This document shows positions 34,081-41,509 of a DNA stretch of 64,000 nt, in pieces. The DNA comes from Pseudomonas sp. UBA2684. Its GTDB lineage: Bacteria; Pseudomonadota; Gammaproteobacteria; Pseudomonadales; Pseudomonadaceae. The notes beneath the pieces were generated by a model that worked only from the letters and a program-made list of their open reading frames with translations, did no database searches and was not told where the DNA came from. A program made the position numbers and the translations under genes. Numbering within the stretch: position 1 is the first letter of the stretch; the number at the start of each line of letters is the position of its first letter. Where the stretch lies: assembly GCA_002354655.1 (NCBI GenBank), contig DELY01000017.1:1-64000 (forward strand). The letters run 5' to 3'.

Positions 34081-34118
34081 GAAACTACCTACGTTGCCCC
34101 TCTTTTAGAAAAGAAAGG

Positions 34119-34281
34119 GGCGTTAAAAACAGGCTCGAAATGCTCATTTACACCAGTAAACTCCGCTTGACTCGCTTCGCTCGCCCTTCGGGCCAGCCGT
34201 TGGCTGTTACTTCGCTGCGCTCGTGTCTCGCCTGTCTTTGCCTTACCTCGGCGGCCTCGCCTACGTTTCTCAACGGCCTGC
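34119..34281. mobile_element. degenerate miniature inverted-repeat element between ABC genes
   Basis: About 160 non-coding bases split ATPase and permease genes. The left edge GGCGTTAAAAACAGGCTCG resembles the reverse complement of the right edge (GGCCGTTGAGAAACGTAGGCGAGG), an imperfect terminal inverted repeat. Inside is a string of small CTCGCTTCGCTCGC-like dyads and TGCTCATTTACACCAGTAAACTCCGC, which I remember as recurrent intergenic sequence in Pseudomonas. It encodes nothing. Called mobile by structure and recollection only. Confidence 0.45.
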
Positions 34282-34297
34282 TCACGGAGATTTAAGG

Positions 34298-35563
34298 ATG
34301 TACCTACTGCGTCTCGCCCTGGCCAGCCTGGGCAACCGCCGCTTTACCGCCTGGCTGACGGTATTCGCCATCGCGCTCTCTGTGTGTTTGTTGCTGGCGG
34401 TCGAGCGGGTGCGCACCGAGGCTCGCGCCAGCTTCGCCAATACCATCAGCGGCACCGACCTGATCGTCGGCGCGCGCTCGGGCAGCGTGAACCTGCTGCT
34501 GTACTCGGTGTTTCGCATCGGCAACGCCACCAACAACATCCGCTGGGACAGCTTCGAGCAGTTCGCCGAACACCGTCAGGTGAAGTGGGCGATTCCAATC
34601 TCCCTCGGCGATTCGCACCGCGGCTACCGGGTGATGGGCACCAGCCCGGCGTATTTCCAGCACTACCGCTTCGCGCGCGGCCAGCACCTGCAACTGGCCG
34701 AGGGCCGCGCCTTTGCCGACGACCCGTTCGAGGTCACGCTCGGTGCCGAAGTCGCACATGCGCTGGGTTACACACTCGGCGAGGAACTGGTGCTGGCCCA
34801 TGGCGTGGCCACCATCAGTCTACTCAAACACGACGACAAACCATTCAAGGTGGTCGGCATCCTCGCGCGCACCGGCACCCCAGTGGACCGTACCCTGCAT
34901 ATTTCGCTGGCCGGCATGGAAGCGCTGCATGTCGACTGGCAGAACGGCATGCCGGCGCGCGGTGCCGGCAAGGTCAGCGCCGAGCAAGCGCGCGGCATGG
35001 ATTTGCAGCCGCGACAGATCACCGCCGTCCTGCTCGGCCTGAACAGCAAGATCGCCACCTTCAGCCTGCAACGAGAGATCAACGAATTCCGTGGCGAGCC
35101 GCTGCTGGCGATTCTCCCAGGCGTCGCCTTGCAGGAACTGTGGAGTCTGATGGGCACGGCGGAAAAGGCCCTGTTCGTGGTCTCGCTGTTCGTCGTGCTG
35201 ACCGGGCTGATCGGCATGCTCACGGCGATTCTCACCAGCCTCAACGAACGTCGACGGGAGATGGCGATCCTGCGCTCGGTCGGCGCCCGCCCCTGGCACA
35301 TCGCCGGCCTGCTGATTCTCGAGGCTTTCGCCCTGGCCCTGGCCGGCGTCGTGCTCGGCGTCGTGTTGCTGTACCTGGGCATCGCCGGCGCGCAGGGCTT
35401 CGTTCAGGCACACTACGGCTTGTACCTGCCACTCAGCCTGCCAACGGCCTATGAGTGGACGCTGCTCGGCGCTATTCTGGGCGCTGCCTTGCTGATGGGC
35501 GGCGTGCCCGCCTGGCGGGCCTACCGCCAGTCGCTGGCCGACGGCTTGTCCATTCGTTTATGA
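34298..35563 (+). CDS. FtsX/MacB-like ABC permease
   Basis: A 421-residue membrane protein: one N-terminal membrane helix (about 19-38), a large periplasmic domain (about 40-285, SGTDLIVGARSGSVNLLLYSVFRIGNATNNI, VDRTLHISLAG), then three C-terminal helices (about 287-310, 335-365, 385-410) with the FtsX motif LNERRREMAILRSVGARP. This four-helix layout marks MacB/LolC-type permeases that transmit force to the periplasm. It pairs with the preceding ATPase. AAGG lies 1-4 bases and GGAG about 10 bases before the ATG. The next gene starts 8 bases after its stop. Confidence 0.9.
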   Translation: MYLLRLALASLGNRRFTAWLTVFAIALSVCLLLAVERVRTEARASFANTISGTDLIVGARSGSVNLLLYSVFRIGNATNNIRWDSFEQFAEHRQVKWAIPISLGDSHRGYRVMGTSPAYFQHYRFARGQHLQLAEGRAFADDPFEVTLGAEVAHALGYTLGEELVLAHGVATISLLKHDDKPFKVVGILARTGTPVDRTLHISLAGMEALHVDWQNGMPARGAGKVSAEQARGMDLQPRQITAVLLGLNSKIATFSLQREINEFRGEPLLAILPGVALQELWSLMGTAEKALFVVSLFVVLTGLIGMLTAILTSLNERRREMAILRSVGARPWHIAGLLILEAFALALAGVVLGVVLLYLGIAGAQGFVQAHYGLYLPLSLPTAYEWTLLGAILGAALLMGGVPAWRAYRQSLADGLSIRL

Positions 35564-35571
35564 GGTTTCAC

Positions 35572-36093
35572 ATGCCCCGCCCGCTGCTCGCCGCCCTGCT
35601 GTTCGCCTTGGCCACACCGCTGTGGGCCGACGGGGTCCGCGAACTGACCTGGTCCGAACTGGTGCCCGCCGACGCGCCACCGCAAAACGTCGAACCGGCG
35701 CCGATCCATGATCTATCGCAACTCGCCGACGCCCTGGCGGAGTCCGGCCCGGCGGCCATGCAGCAATCGCCGGCCGCCCCGGTAGTGACGGCGCTGGACG
35801 GCCAGGCGATCAAGCTGCCGGGTTATATCGTGCCGCTGGACGTCACCGACGAAGGCCGTGTCACCGAATTCCTCCTGGTGCCGTATTTCGGCGCCTGCAT
35901 CCACGTACCGCCACCGCCGTCGAACCAGATCGTGCACGTCACCAGCGAGCTGGGCGTGCTGCTCGATGCGCTGTACCAGCCGTTCTGGATCGAAGGCCCG
36001 CTGAAGGTCGAGCAGAGCAGCAGTGAGTTGGCCGAGGCCGGCTACCAGATGCAAGCCGAGAAGATCTACGCCTACGAACTGCCGGACAGCTGA
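35572..36093 (+). CDS. periplasmic DUF3299 protein
   Basis: A 173-residue secreted protein, signal peptide to about PLWADG (residue 20). It has the DUF3299 hallmark VPYFGACIHVPPPPSNQIVHV (about 103-123) and PGYIVPLDVTDEGRVTEFLLVP before it. ATG 35572 with GAGG 7 bases upstream is preferred to an ATG four codons earlier that would overlap the permease stop. It ends the zinc-linked operon. It may bind metal through the Cys/His of GACIHVP, but its job is unknown. Confidence 0.85.
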   Translation: MPRPLLAALLFALATPLWADGVRELTWSELVPADAPPQNVEPAPIHDLSQLADALAESGPAAMQQSPAAPVVTALDGQAIKLPGYIVPLDVTDEGRVTEFLLVPYFGACIHVPPPPSNQIVHVTSELGVLLDALYQPFWIEGPLKVEQSSSELAEAGYQMQAEKIYAYELPDS

Positions 36094-36110
36094 GCACCTT
36101 GACCGATAGG

Positions 36111-36254
36111 GGTGGGTTAGCGGCGCGGTACGCCGGCCCGATCATGCCGCGGCGCGTAACCCACCAAGCGATCGACCGCGTTGCGCCAATGGTGGGTTAC
36201 GCCGCGTCCCCGGTGGCGTGATGCCGGGTAATGGCTGCATGCGGCTAACCCACC
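36111..36254. repeat. two GGTGGGTTA/TAACCCACC palindromic repeats
   Basis: Two hairpins in a row: GGTGGGTTAG...GTAACCCACC (36111-36165) and GGTGGGTTAC...CTAACCCACC (36191-36254), the second ending CCTACGC. This GTAGGGTGGGTTAGCC-type repeat is very common in some Pseudomonas groups and fills the gap between the convergent DUF3299 and TPR genes. It may help end transcription from both sides. Confidence 0.7.
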
Positions 36255-36281
36255 CTACGCATTTGTGACTCTTTACTCACC

Positions 36282-37379
36282 CTAGCGCGTGCTGGCCACG
36301 CGCTTTTCCCGCTGGTAGCGCAGCTCGCTTTCCGCCCAGTTACGCCAGGCGCGCACCTTGCTGCGTTCGGCACCGGCGCGCTCGGCCTTGGCCAAGGCAT
36401 CGAGGCCAGCTTCCCAGCGCGCCTGTTCCAGCTCCAGTTGCGCCAGGTTCAACCAATGTTTGGCACTGCCGGAGCGCGCCGCCAGCTCGCGGAAGATCCG
36501 CGCCGCCGCCGTGCGCTCGCGTGCCTGCCACCAGAGCAGGCCGAGGCGCTCTTCGCGGCCTGCGGTGCGCGGCAGCAAGCCCTGTTCGAGCAGGCCGCTG
36601 AGCAGCTTGGCACCCTGCCACGGCTGATCGGCCGCGCCCGCCAGCAACACCAGATTGTCCAGTTCGCTTTCGTTGAAGCGCAGGCCTTTGCTGTGCGCGG
36701 TACGCAGGGTGGCCAAGGCTTTGTCGTGGCCACCCGTCATCTGTTGCAACGCGGCCAGCTGGCGCCAGTGCTGCGCGCGATTGGGCTGGCGCAGCAGCAA
36801 CTGGCGCTGCCAGCGTTCGGCCGCCGAATAACGCTTGAGATCGGCGTTGACCGCCACCAGAAACTGCAACCAACTGTCCGCGGCATTTGGATTGGCCTGC
36901 ACATAACGCTCGGCCAACGGCAGCGCCTTGGCGGGCTGGCCCAAACCTTGATAGGCCTGCACCAGCATGTGCAGCACCTCTTCATTTGCGCTGGCCTGAT
37001 TGCCAGCGAGCAAGGCGACAACCCGGGCGTAACGCTGCTCGACCAGGTTGAGCTTGGCCAGGTTCAGCGTTTCAGTGGCCTGCAATTCGGCATCGAGCTT
37101 GCCGCTCTGAACCGCCTTGTCGAAAAACTCGATGGCCGTGGCATTCTGCCCCTCGGCCCAGGCCAGGTAACCGCGACTGCGCCACAACAGGGTTTCTTCC
37201 AGGCTGCCGGGGCTGGCCGTGGCGGCGTCCAGCGCGCGCCGGGCAGCGGCGTAATCACCCTGCTGCTGGGCGCTTTGTGCACTGTTCAGGGCGCGGAACA
37301 CACCCGGCTCGACGGTTTGCCCGGCAGCCTGGACAGCGCCAGCCGTGCAGAGAATCCATATCAGCAACAGACGCTGCAT
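36282..37379 (-). CDS. TPR protein of the TonB2-type system
   Basis: A 365-residue secreted or lipid-free periplasmic protein, signal peptide to about VQAAG, then repeated helical pairs of TPR type across 30-340 (QGDYAAARRALDAAT, AIEFFDKAVQSGKLDA, PAKALPLAERYVQANPNAADSWLQFL, LKRYSAAERWQRQLLLRQPNRAQHW). ATG 37379 has GGAGG 9 bases upstream, overlapping the tonB stop region. In Vibrio and Shewanella TonB2 clusters a TPR gene likewise follows tonB. It probably scaffolds the TonB complex or receptor contacts; that is inference. Confidence 0.82.
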   Translation of the reverse strand: MQRLLLIWILCTAGAVQAAGQTVEPGVFRALNSAQSAQQQGDYAAARRALDAATASPGSLEETLLWRSRGYLAWAEGQNATAIEFFDKAVQSGKLDAELQATETLNLAKLNLVEQRYARVVALLAGNQASANEEVLHMLVQAYQGLGQPAKALPLAERYVQANPNAADSWLQFLVAVNADLKRYSAAERWQRQLLLRQPNRAQHWRQLAALQQMTGGHDKALATLRTAHSKGLRFNESELDNLVLLAGAADQPWQGAKLLSGLLEQGLLPRTAGREERLGLLWWQARERTAAARIFRELAARSGSAKHWLNLAQLELEQARWEAGLDALAKAERAGAERSKVRAWRNWAESELRYQREKRVASTR

Positions 37380-37380
37380 C

Positions 37381-38064
37381 TCAGCGACCTCCCTCAAGAC
37401 GGAAGTACAGGGTCTTCACCGCTTCCCGCGCCACGGCCAAGCCGCCCTCGGTACGCGGAGCGAAACGCCAGCGCACGGCGGCGCGGCGCGCTTCGCGCTC
37501 GAAGACGTTCTGCGGGCTGGCCTCCAGCACGCGCACGTTTTCCACGGCGCCGGCACGGTTGATGGTGAAGGCCAATTTGACGTGCCCCTGAATCCCGCGC
37601 TGCAACGCGTAACGCGGGTATTCCGGGCTGACATCGTTAAGCGGCATCACTTCGCTTTCCGGGCCGCCGGGCTGACCGCCCGCTGGTGCCGGGCTCGCCG
37701 CGCTCGGTGCTGCGGCCCCGGCGCTCAAGCCACTCAGGCTCGGGGTTGGCGCACTGTTGACGCTAATGCCGCTGCTCAGGCTAGGCAGGGGCAGGTCCAA
37801 TGCCGGCAGGTTGGCGCTCGGCGTGGCCGCGACCGGCGTCGGTGGCGTCGGCGTTTGCGGAGTTTGCGGCTGGGGTGGCTGCGGCGCTTGCTGACGGGTA
37901 CGGGTCGCGGCGTTGCTCGACTCGCCATCGAGGCGTACGAAGTTGGCCACCGTGACCGGTTCATCGGACGGCTGGCTACGCGGCGGCGCGACCATGTAGA
38001 GCATCAACGCGAACAGCGCCAGGGCCATCAGGCAGGCGCCGAGAAAAGACAGCGGCACGCGCAT
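37381..38064 (-). CDS. tonB: TonB-family energy transducer
   Basis: A 227-residue protein: one N-terminal membrane helix (about 7-27), a Pro-rich periplasmic spacer (about 50-80, PPQPQTPQTPTPP), and a C-terminal TonB domain (about 140-225) with SPEYPRYALQRGIQGHVKLAFTINRAGAVENVRVLEASP and AVRWRF. It carries proton-motive energy to outer-membrane receptors such as BtuB. Start ATG 38064 overlaps the exbD stop (TGATG). It is shorter than the classical TonB1 and lies in a TonB2-type gene order. Confidence 0.92.
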   Translation of the reverse strand: MRVPLSFLGACLMALALFALMLYMVAPPRSQPSDEPVTVANFVRLDGESSNAATRTRQQAPQPPQPQTPQTPTPPTPVAATPSANLPALDLPLPSLSSGISVNSAPTPSLSGLSAGAAAPSAASPAPAGGQPGGPESEVMPLNDVSPEYPRYALQRGIQGHVKLAFTINRAGAVENVRVLEASPQNVFEREARRAAVRWRFAPRTEGGLAVAREAVKTLYFRLEGGR

Positions 38065-38474
38065 CAAAGCGCTCCCGCGGTGGCCGCCAGCGCCACATCC
38101 TGTACACCCGCCAGGCGCGCCTGGTCCATCACCTGCACCACCAGACCGGTGCGCGCATCCTGATCGGCCTGCACCACCACAGCGCCCTCCGGTTGGTCGA
38201 CGCGCATGCGCTCGACGTGCGCACGCACGCTGCGCACATCAACGACTTTCTTGTCCATCCACACCTGCCCGTCGGCGGTGATGGCGATCAGGATGTTGCC
38301 TTTGTCCTGCGGGCTGGCGGTTTCCGCCTGCGGGCGCTGCACGTCGACACCGGCTTCTTTGATAAAGGAGCTGGTGACGATAAAGAAGATCAGCATGATA
38401 AAAACCACGTCGAGCATTGGCGTCAGGTCGATGCCGGTGTCTTCGTCTTGCTGGTGGTGACGGCGCATTCTCAT
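38064..38474 (-). CDS. exbD: ExbD/TolR-family protein
   Basis: A 136-residue protein: a cytoplasmic basic start (RMRRHHQQ), one membrane helix with the essential Asp in IDLTPMLDVVFIMLIFFIVTSSF (D22 region), and a periplasmic domain (about 45-136). With ExbB it forms the proton channel that drives TonB. The start ATG 38474 now lies directly downstream of a miniature element; only a weak GAGA is seen as ribosome site. Overlaps tonB by one base. Confidence 0.93.
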   Translation of the reverse strand: MRMRRHHQQDEDTGIDLTPMLDVVFIMLIFFIVTSSFIKEAGVDVQRPQAETASPQDKGNILIAITADGQVWMDKKVVDVRSVRAHVERMRVDQPEGAVVVQADQDARTGLVVQVMDQARLAGVQDVALAATAGAL

Positions 38475-38488
38475 GTTTTGCAGTCTCG

Positions 38489-38666
38489 GAGCTTGTGAAA
38501 ATATTGAGCGTCGTCGCGAGGGCGACTCCAGGCGTTCGCGGCAAGGCGCGCTAGTTGAAAAACGGGGGAGCTTAGTGAGCTAAATGACCCCGCGTTTCAA
38601 TTAACACAACGCCGCTGCGGGCGTTTGGAGGCGGCCGCAGCAGACGGGCAGTGTTTTCACAAGCTC
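38489..38666. mobile_element. 178-bp MITE-like element between exbB and exbD
   Basis: Perfect 13-bp terminal inverted repeats, GAGCTTGTGAAAA (38489-38501) and TTTTCACAAGCTC (38654-38666), bound a non-coding 178-bp segment with GC-rich ends and an AT-richer middle (GTTGAAAAACGGGG...CCCCGCGTTTCAATTAAC, itself an imperfect dyad). No transposase. The right end directly abuts the exbB stop codon (TCA at 38667 on the plus strand). No clear target duplication. It separates exbB from exbD inside what should be a tight operon. A decayed single end may exist at 21878-21890. Confidence 0.75.
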
Positions 38667-39215
38667 TCACTCGTGACGCAGCTGGTCGGCCAGCCGCTCG
38701 ATGGCCTGACGGGCGTCGCGTTCAAGGCGCGCCAGGCTGAACAATCCAGTAATCGCCAGCACCATGCCGGCCATGGTCGGCAAGGTTGCCTGCCAAACAC
38801 CGGCCGCCATGCCGCGCGGATTGCCGGTGCCGTTGATGGCCAGCACATCGAACACCGCGACCATGCCGCTGACGGTGCCCAACAGCCCCAGCAGCGGACA
38901 CATCGCCACCAGGGTTTTGCTCAGGCGCAACGGCCCGAGCAGGTGTTGCTGCGCCTGCGCCAGCCAGGCACTGCGCACCGCGCGCTGCCAGCTGCCGCTG
39001 TCGTCTCGAAGCACCTGCTGCCAAGCCAGGCGCCGCTCGCCAACCCACAGCGGGAAAACCTTGCGCATGTACCAGAAACGCTCGAACACCAGCGTCCAGA
39101 ACACCACGCAGAGCCCGGCCAGCGCCCACATCACCATGCCACCGGCGCTCATGAAGTCGAGCAGCGCGTGGCTGCTGTCAACCAGGCGCAGCCACATGCC
39201 GAGCAGCTCAGTCAC
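38667..39215 (-). CDS. exbB: ExbB/TolQ-family proton channel protein
   Basis: A 182-residue membrane protein with three helices: VMWALAGLCVVFWTLVFERF (about 28-47) and a C-terminal pair with KTLVAMCPLLGLLGTVSGMVAVFD and LPTMAGMVLAITGLFSLA, the TolQ/MotA/ExbB signature. Start GTG 39215 overlaps the ttpC stop by 8 bases (GTGACTGA). It pairs with ExbD to form the channel. Its stop coincides with the edge of the miniature element, so a changed C-terminus cannot be ruled out, though the length is normal for ExbB2-type proteins. Confidence 0.92.
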   Translation of the reverse strand: MTELLGMWLRLVDSSHALLDFMSAGGMVMWALAGLCVVFWTLVFERFWYMRKVFPLWVGERRLAWQQVLRDDSGSWQRAVRSAWLAQAQQHLLGPLRLSKTLVAMCPLLGLLGTVSGMVAVFDVLAINGTGNPRGMAAGVWQATLPTMAGMVLAITGLFSLARLERDARQAIERLADQLRHE

Positions 39216-40557
39216 GACGCGGCGCCCCGGACAGGTGCAGGGCGATCAGCCCGGCGCTTTGCTGTTCGAGCAACTGGATCAAGCCCTTGCTGCGGCTGGC
39301 CAGCAAGGTGTGCAGGAACAGCAGCGGAATGGCCACGACCAAACCTTGCACAGTGGTCACCAGCGCTTGCGAGATGCCATCGGCCATCAGCCGCGAATCG
39401 CCGCCACCGCCCTGGGTGATGGCCTGGAAAGTGACGATCATGCCGGTCACGGTGCCGAGCAAGCCGAGCAGCGGGGCCACGGCGCAGAGCAGTTTGAGCA
39501 GACCCTGGCCTTTTTCCAGCGGCGGGGTTTCCTGCAGGATCGCCTCGTCGAGCTTCAGCTCCAGGGTTTCCAGGTCCGACAGCTGCGGCTTCGGCCCCAG
39601 CACGCCAATGATCCGCCCCAGCGGGTTGTCGCCACGCGGCGCACTGAGGTCATGCATCTGCGCATTCACACCCTTGGCCACGCGGGCCAAATACACCATC
39701 CGCCAGATGGCCAGGAGCAGACCGAAGACACCCAGGGTGACGATCACCCAACCGACCAGGCCGCCTTGCTGCAGGCGATCCCAGAAGCTCGGCTGGCGCT
39801 GCAATTGCGCCAGCAAGGTACCGCGGCTCGGGTCGATCGGCAGACGGGCGAGCGCTTCACTGCTCGCCAGAAAATCCTCAACCCGACCCAGACCGGACGG
39901 TTGAATGGCCGGCGCCAGCAGCTCGCCGGCATCGGCGTCGTAGCGCAGGAAGGCTGTCGGGCTGAACGCCGAGAACGCGCCGACACGCAGCACGGGCTGG
40001 GTCGAGCGGGTGCCATCGGCCGCCACCACCGGCAACTCGACCTGCTCGACCCGGCCGCTGGCGGCGAGGTCTTCGAGCAGCAGCATCCAGTAACCGTCGA
40101 GGTCCGCCGCAGAAGGCAAGGCACGGCTTTCGGCGAGGGCCTTGAGGCGCTGCAAGCGCTCGGGGTATTGCGCGTTGAGCAGGCTGTCCTGCCATTGCCC
40201 GGCCACGTCGCCGGCACTCTGGCGCACCACGCCGAACAGCTCGCCGAGATGCCCGACGCGCTGGGCGAGAAGTTTTTCCTGCTCGGCCAAGGCCGCTTCC
40301 TGACGGTCGAACTCGGCCTTCAGGCGCTCGGCTTCGGCTTTCTGGGTGGCCAATGCGGCCTGGGCACCGGCGAGCAATTGCGCACGCTCGCTACGCTCGG
40401 CGACGAACGCCTGCTCACGCGCCTGCATGGCCGTGACTTCGGCGGCGCGGTCGCTGCGAATGCGCTGTAACAGTTGATCCGGGGTCAGCGGCTCGGCAGC
40501 GCTCGCGGCGGCCGAGAACAAACTGAGGGTGAGTACCGCGAGAAAACGACGGTTCAT
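39208..40557 (-). CDS. ttpC: TtpC-like TolQ/ExbB-domain protein
   Basis: A 449-residue protein: signal peptide (to about ASAAE), a coiled-coil periplasmic part (about 40-110, QAALATQKAEAERLKAEFDRQEAAL), a second periplasmic stretch, and a TolQ/ExbB domain (about 265-445) with LVGWVIVTLGVFGLLL, LLKLLCAVAPLLGLLGTVTGMIV and VTTVQGLVVAIPLLFLHTLLA. TtpC is the extra component that makes Vibrio TonB2 systems work. The ATG overlaps the DUF3450 stop (ATGA). Gene order DUF3450-ttpC-exbB-exbD-tonB-TPR matches TonB2 loci. Confidence 0.9.
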   Translation of the reverse strand: MNRRFLAVLTLSLFSAAASAAEPLTPDQLLQRIRSDRAAEVTAMQAREQAFVAERSERAQLLAGAQAALATQKAEAERLKAEFDRQEAALAEQEKLLAQRVGHLGELFGVVRQSAGDVAGQWQDSLLNAQYPERLQRLKALAESRALPSAADLDGYWMLLLEDLAASGRVEQVELPVVAADGTRSTQPVLRVGAFSAFSPTAFLRYDADAGELLAPAIQPSGLGRVEDFLASSEALARLPIDPSRGTLLAQLQRQPSFWDRLQQGGLVGWVIVTLGVFGLLLAIWRMVYLARVAKGVNAQMHDLSAPRGDNPLGRIIGVLGPKPQLSDLETLELKLDEAILQETPPLEKGQGLLKLLCAVAPLLGLLGTVTGMIVTFQAITQGGGGDSRLMADGISQALVTTVQGLVVAIPLLFLHTLLASRSKGLIQLLEQQSAGLIALHLSGAPRRD

Positions 40558-41324
40558 TGGGCAGTCTCCTGGGACAGCGTTTGCACCGGGAGGTCGAGCA
40601 GTGCGGGTGCCTGCTCCTGACGGGCGATGGCGATGGCTTGGTGCAAGGGACGTCGAGCACTGCCGTCGAGCACCTGCCAGCTGCGACTCTGCGGGCTCCA
40701 CCAGCCGCTTTCGTGGCCATCGAGGGTCTGGTAGTAGAGCATGCTGCGGCCCAGGCGCAGGAATTCGACACTGCGCGAACCGCCGTCGACCGGCAGCTCG
40801 CCGCGCCAGGCCTCAAGGGTGCGGCCGTAATCACTCTCGACCTGATACGCCTCGAGGATGCGCCGGTATTTTTCCGCCAGGCTGACATCCGCACGCGGCA
40901 GCAAATCCTGCAACTGCGCCAGCCGATCACTGCGCTCATCCGGCAGGAACGGCAGGTCGGCAGCGATGAACTCACCCAGCACTTCGACCATCTGACGCAT
41001 CTGCGGGGTCACCGCTTCCTGGGTACGCTCAATGCCATCCAGTTGCGCTTGGTAACCGGCCAGCTCGGTACGCTGGGCAGCCACCAATTCACGCAACTGT
41101 TCGTTATAACCTTTCAATGCATCAGCCTGCTGCAAAGCATTGCGGTACTCGGTGAGCATCTCGCGGCTGGCATCATCGAGCTGCTCGATGCGCGCTTGCG
41201 AAGCCTTGGCCTCGGCAGCCAGGCGCTGGCTTTCGTCCAGCGCGGCATCCAGGGGCGCCGCCACCAGTGGCGCACTGGCCACCAGCAAGGCGGCAGCAAG
41301 CGAACGAAGGGGATACGGGTTCAT
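40554..41324 (-). CDS. DUF3450 periplasmic coiled-coil protein
   Basis: A 256-residue secreted protein, signal peptide to about APLVA (residue 22). A long coiled coil (about 28-105, ESQRLAAEAKASQARIEQLDDASREMLTEYRN...) is followed by an alpha/beta part with GGSRSVEFLRLGRSMLYYQTLDG and SARRPLHQAIAI, the DUF3450 signature. It is the first gene of the TonB2-type operon, as in Vibrio and Shewanella. GAGGA lies 10 bases before ATG 41324, and a Fur-like box lies further upstream. Likely a structural partner of TtpC. Confidence 0.88.
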   Translation of the reverse strand: MNPYPLRSLAAALLVASAPLVAAPLDAALDESQRLAAEAKASQARIEQLDDASREMLTEYRNALQQADALKGYNEQLRELVAAQRTELAGYQAQLDGIERTQEAVTPQMRQMVEVLGEFIAADLPFLPDERSDRLAQLQDLLPRADVSLAEKYRRILEAYQVESDYGRTLEAWRGELPVDGGSRSVEFLRLGRSMLYYQTLDGHESGWWSPQSRSWQVLDGSARRPLHQAIAIARQEQAPALLDLPVQTLSQETAQ

Positions 41325-41356
41325 GCGGGAAAAGTCCTCGAGCGACGGGCACATTT

Positions 41357-41375
41357 CAAAAAGAGAAACATTATC
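41357..41375 (-). promoter_or_regulatory. Fur-box-like site before the TonB2 operon
   Basis: The 19 bases match the Fur consensus (GATAATGATAATCATTATC) at 14 positions, including a perfect CATTATC half. It lies 33-51 bases before the DUF3450 ATG, overlapping where a promoter should be. Iron control would fit a TonB energy system. The match is by hand, and AT-rich sequence here makes chance matches easier. Confidence 0.45.
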
Positions 41376-41434
41376 ATCTGCAACCGCATCTAAAGGCAAC
41401 GGCGAAAAGCCCGCGCAGACCATTCACCGCTCTA

Positions 41435-41448
41435 TTGAGCTGGATCAA
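41435..41448 (+). promoter_or_regulatory. Anr/Fnr-box-like site before oprG
   Basis: TTGAG-CTGG-ATCAA matches the Anr/Fnr consensus TTGAT-N4-ATCAA at 9 of 10 fixed positions. It lies 62-75 bases upstream of the oprG ATG. P. aeruginosa oprG is known to respond to Anr under oxygen limitation, which supports the assignment. Confidence 0.6.
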
Positions 41449-41509
41449 CCAGGTATTTGCTCGATCTCCTACCCTAGCGCCCATCTCAGATGACTCGCTG
41501 GAGTTCGTT

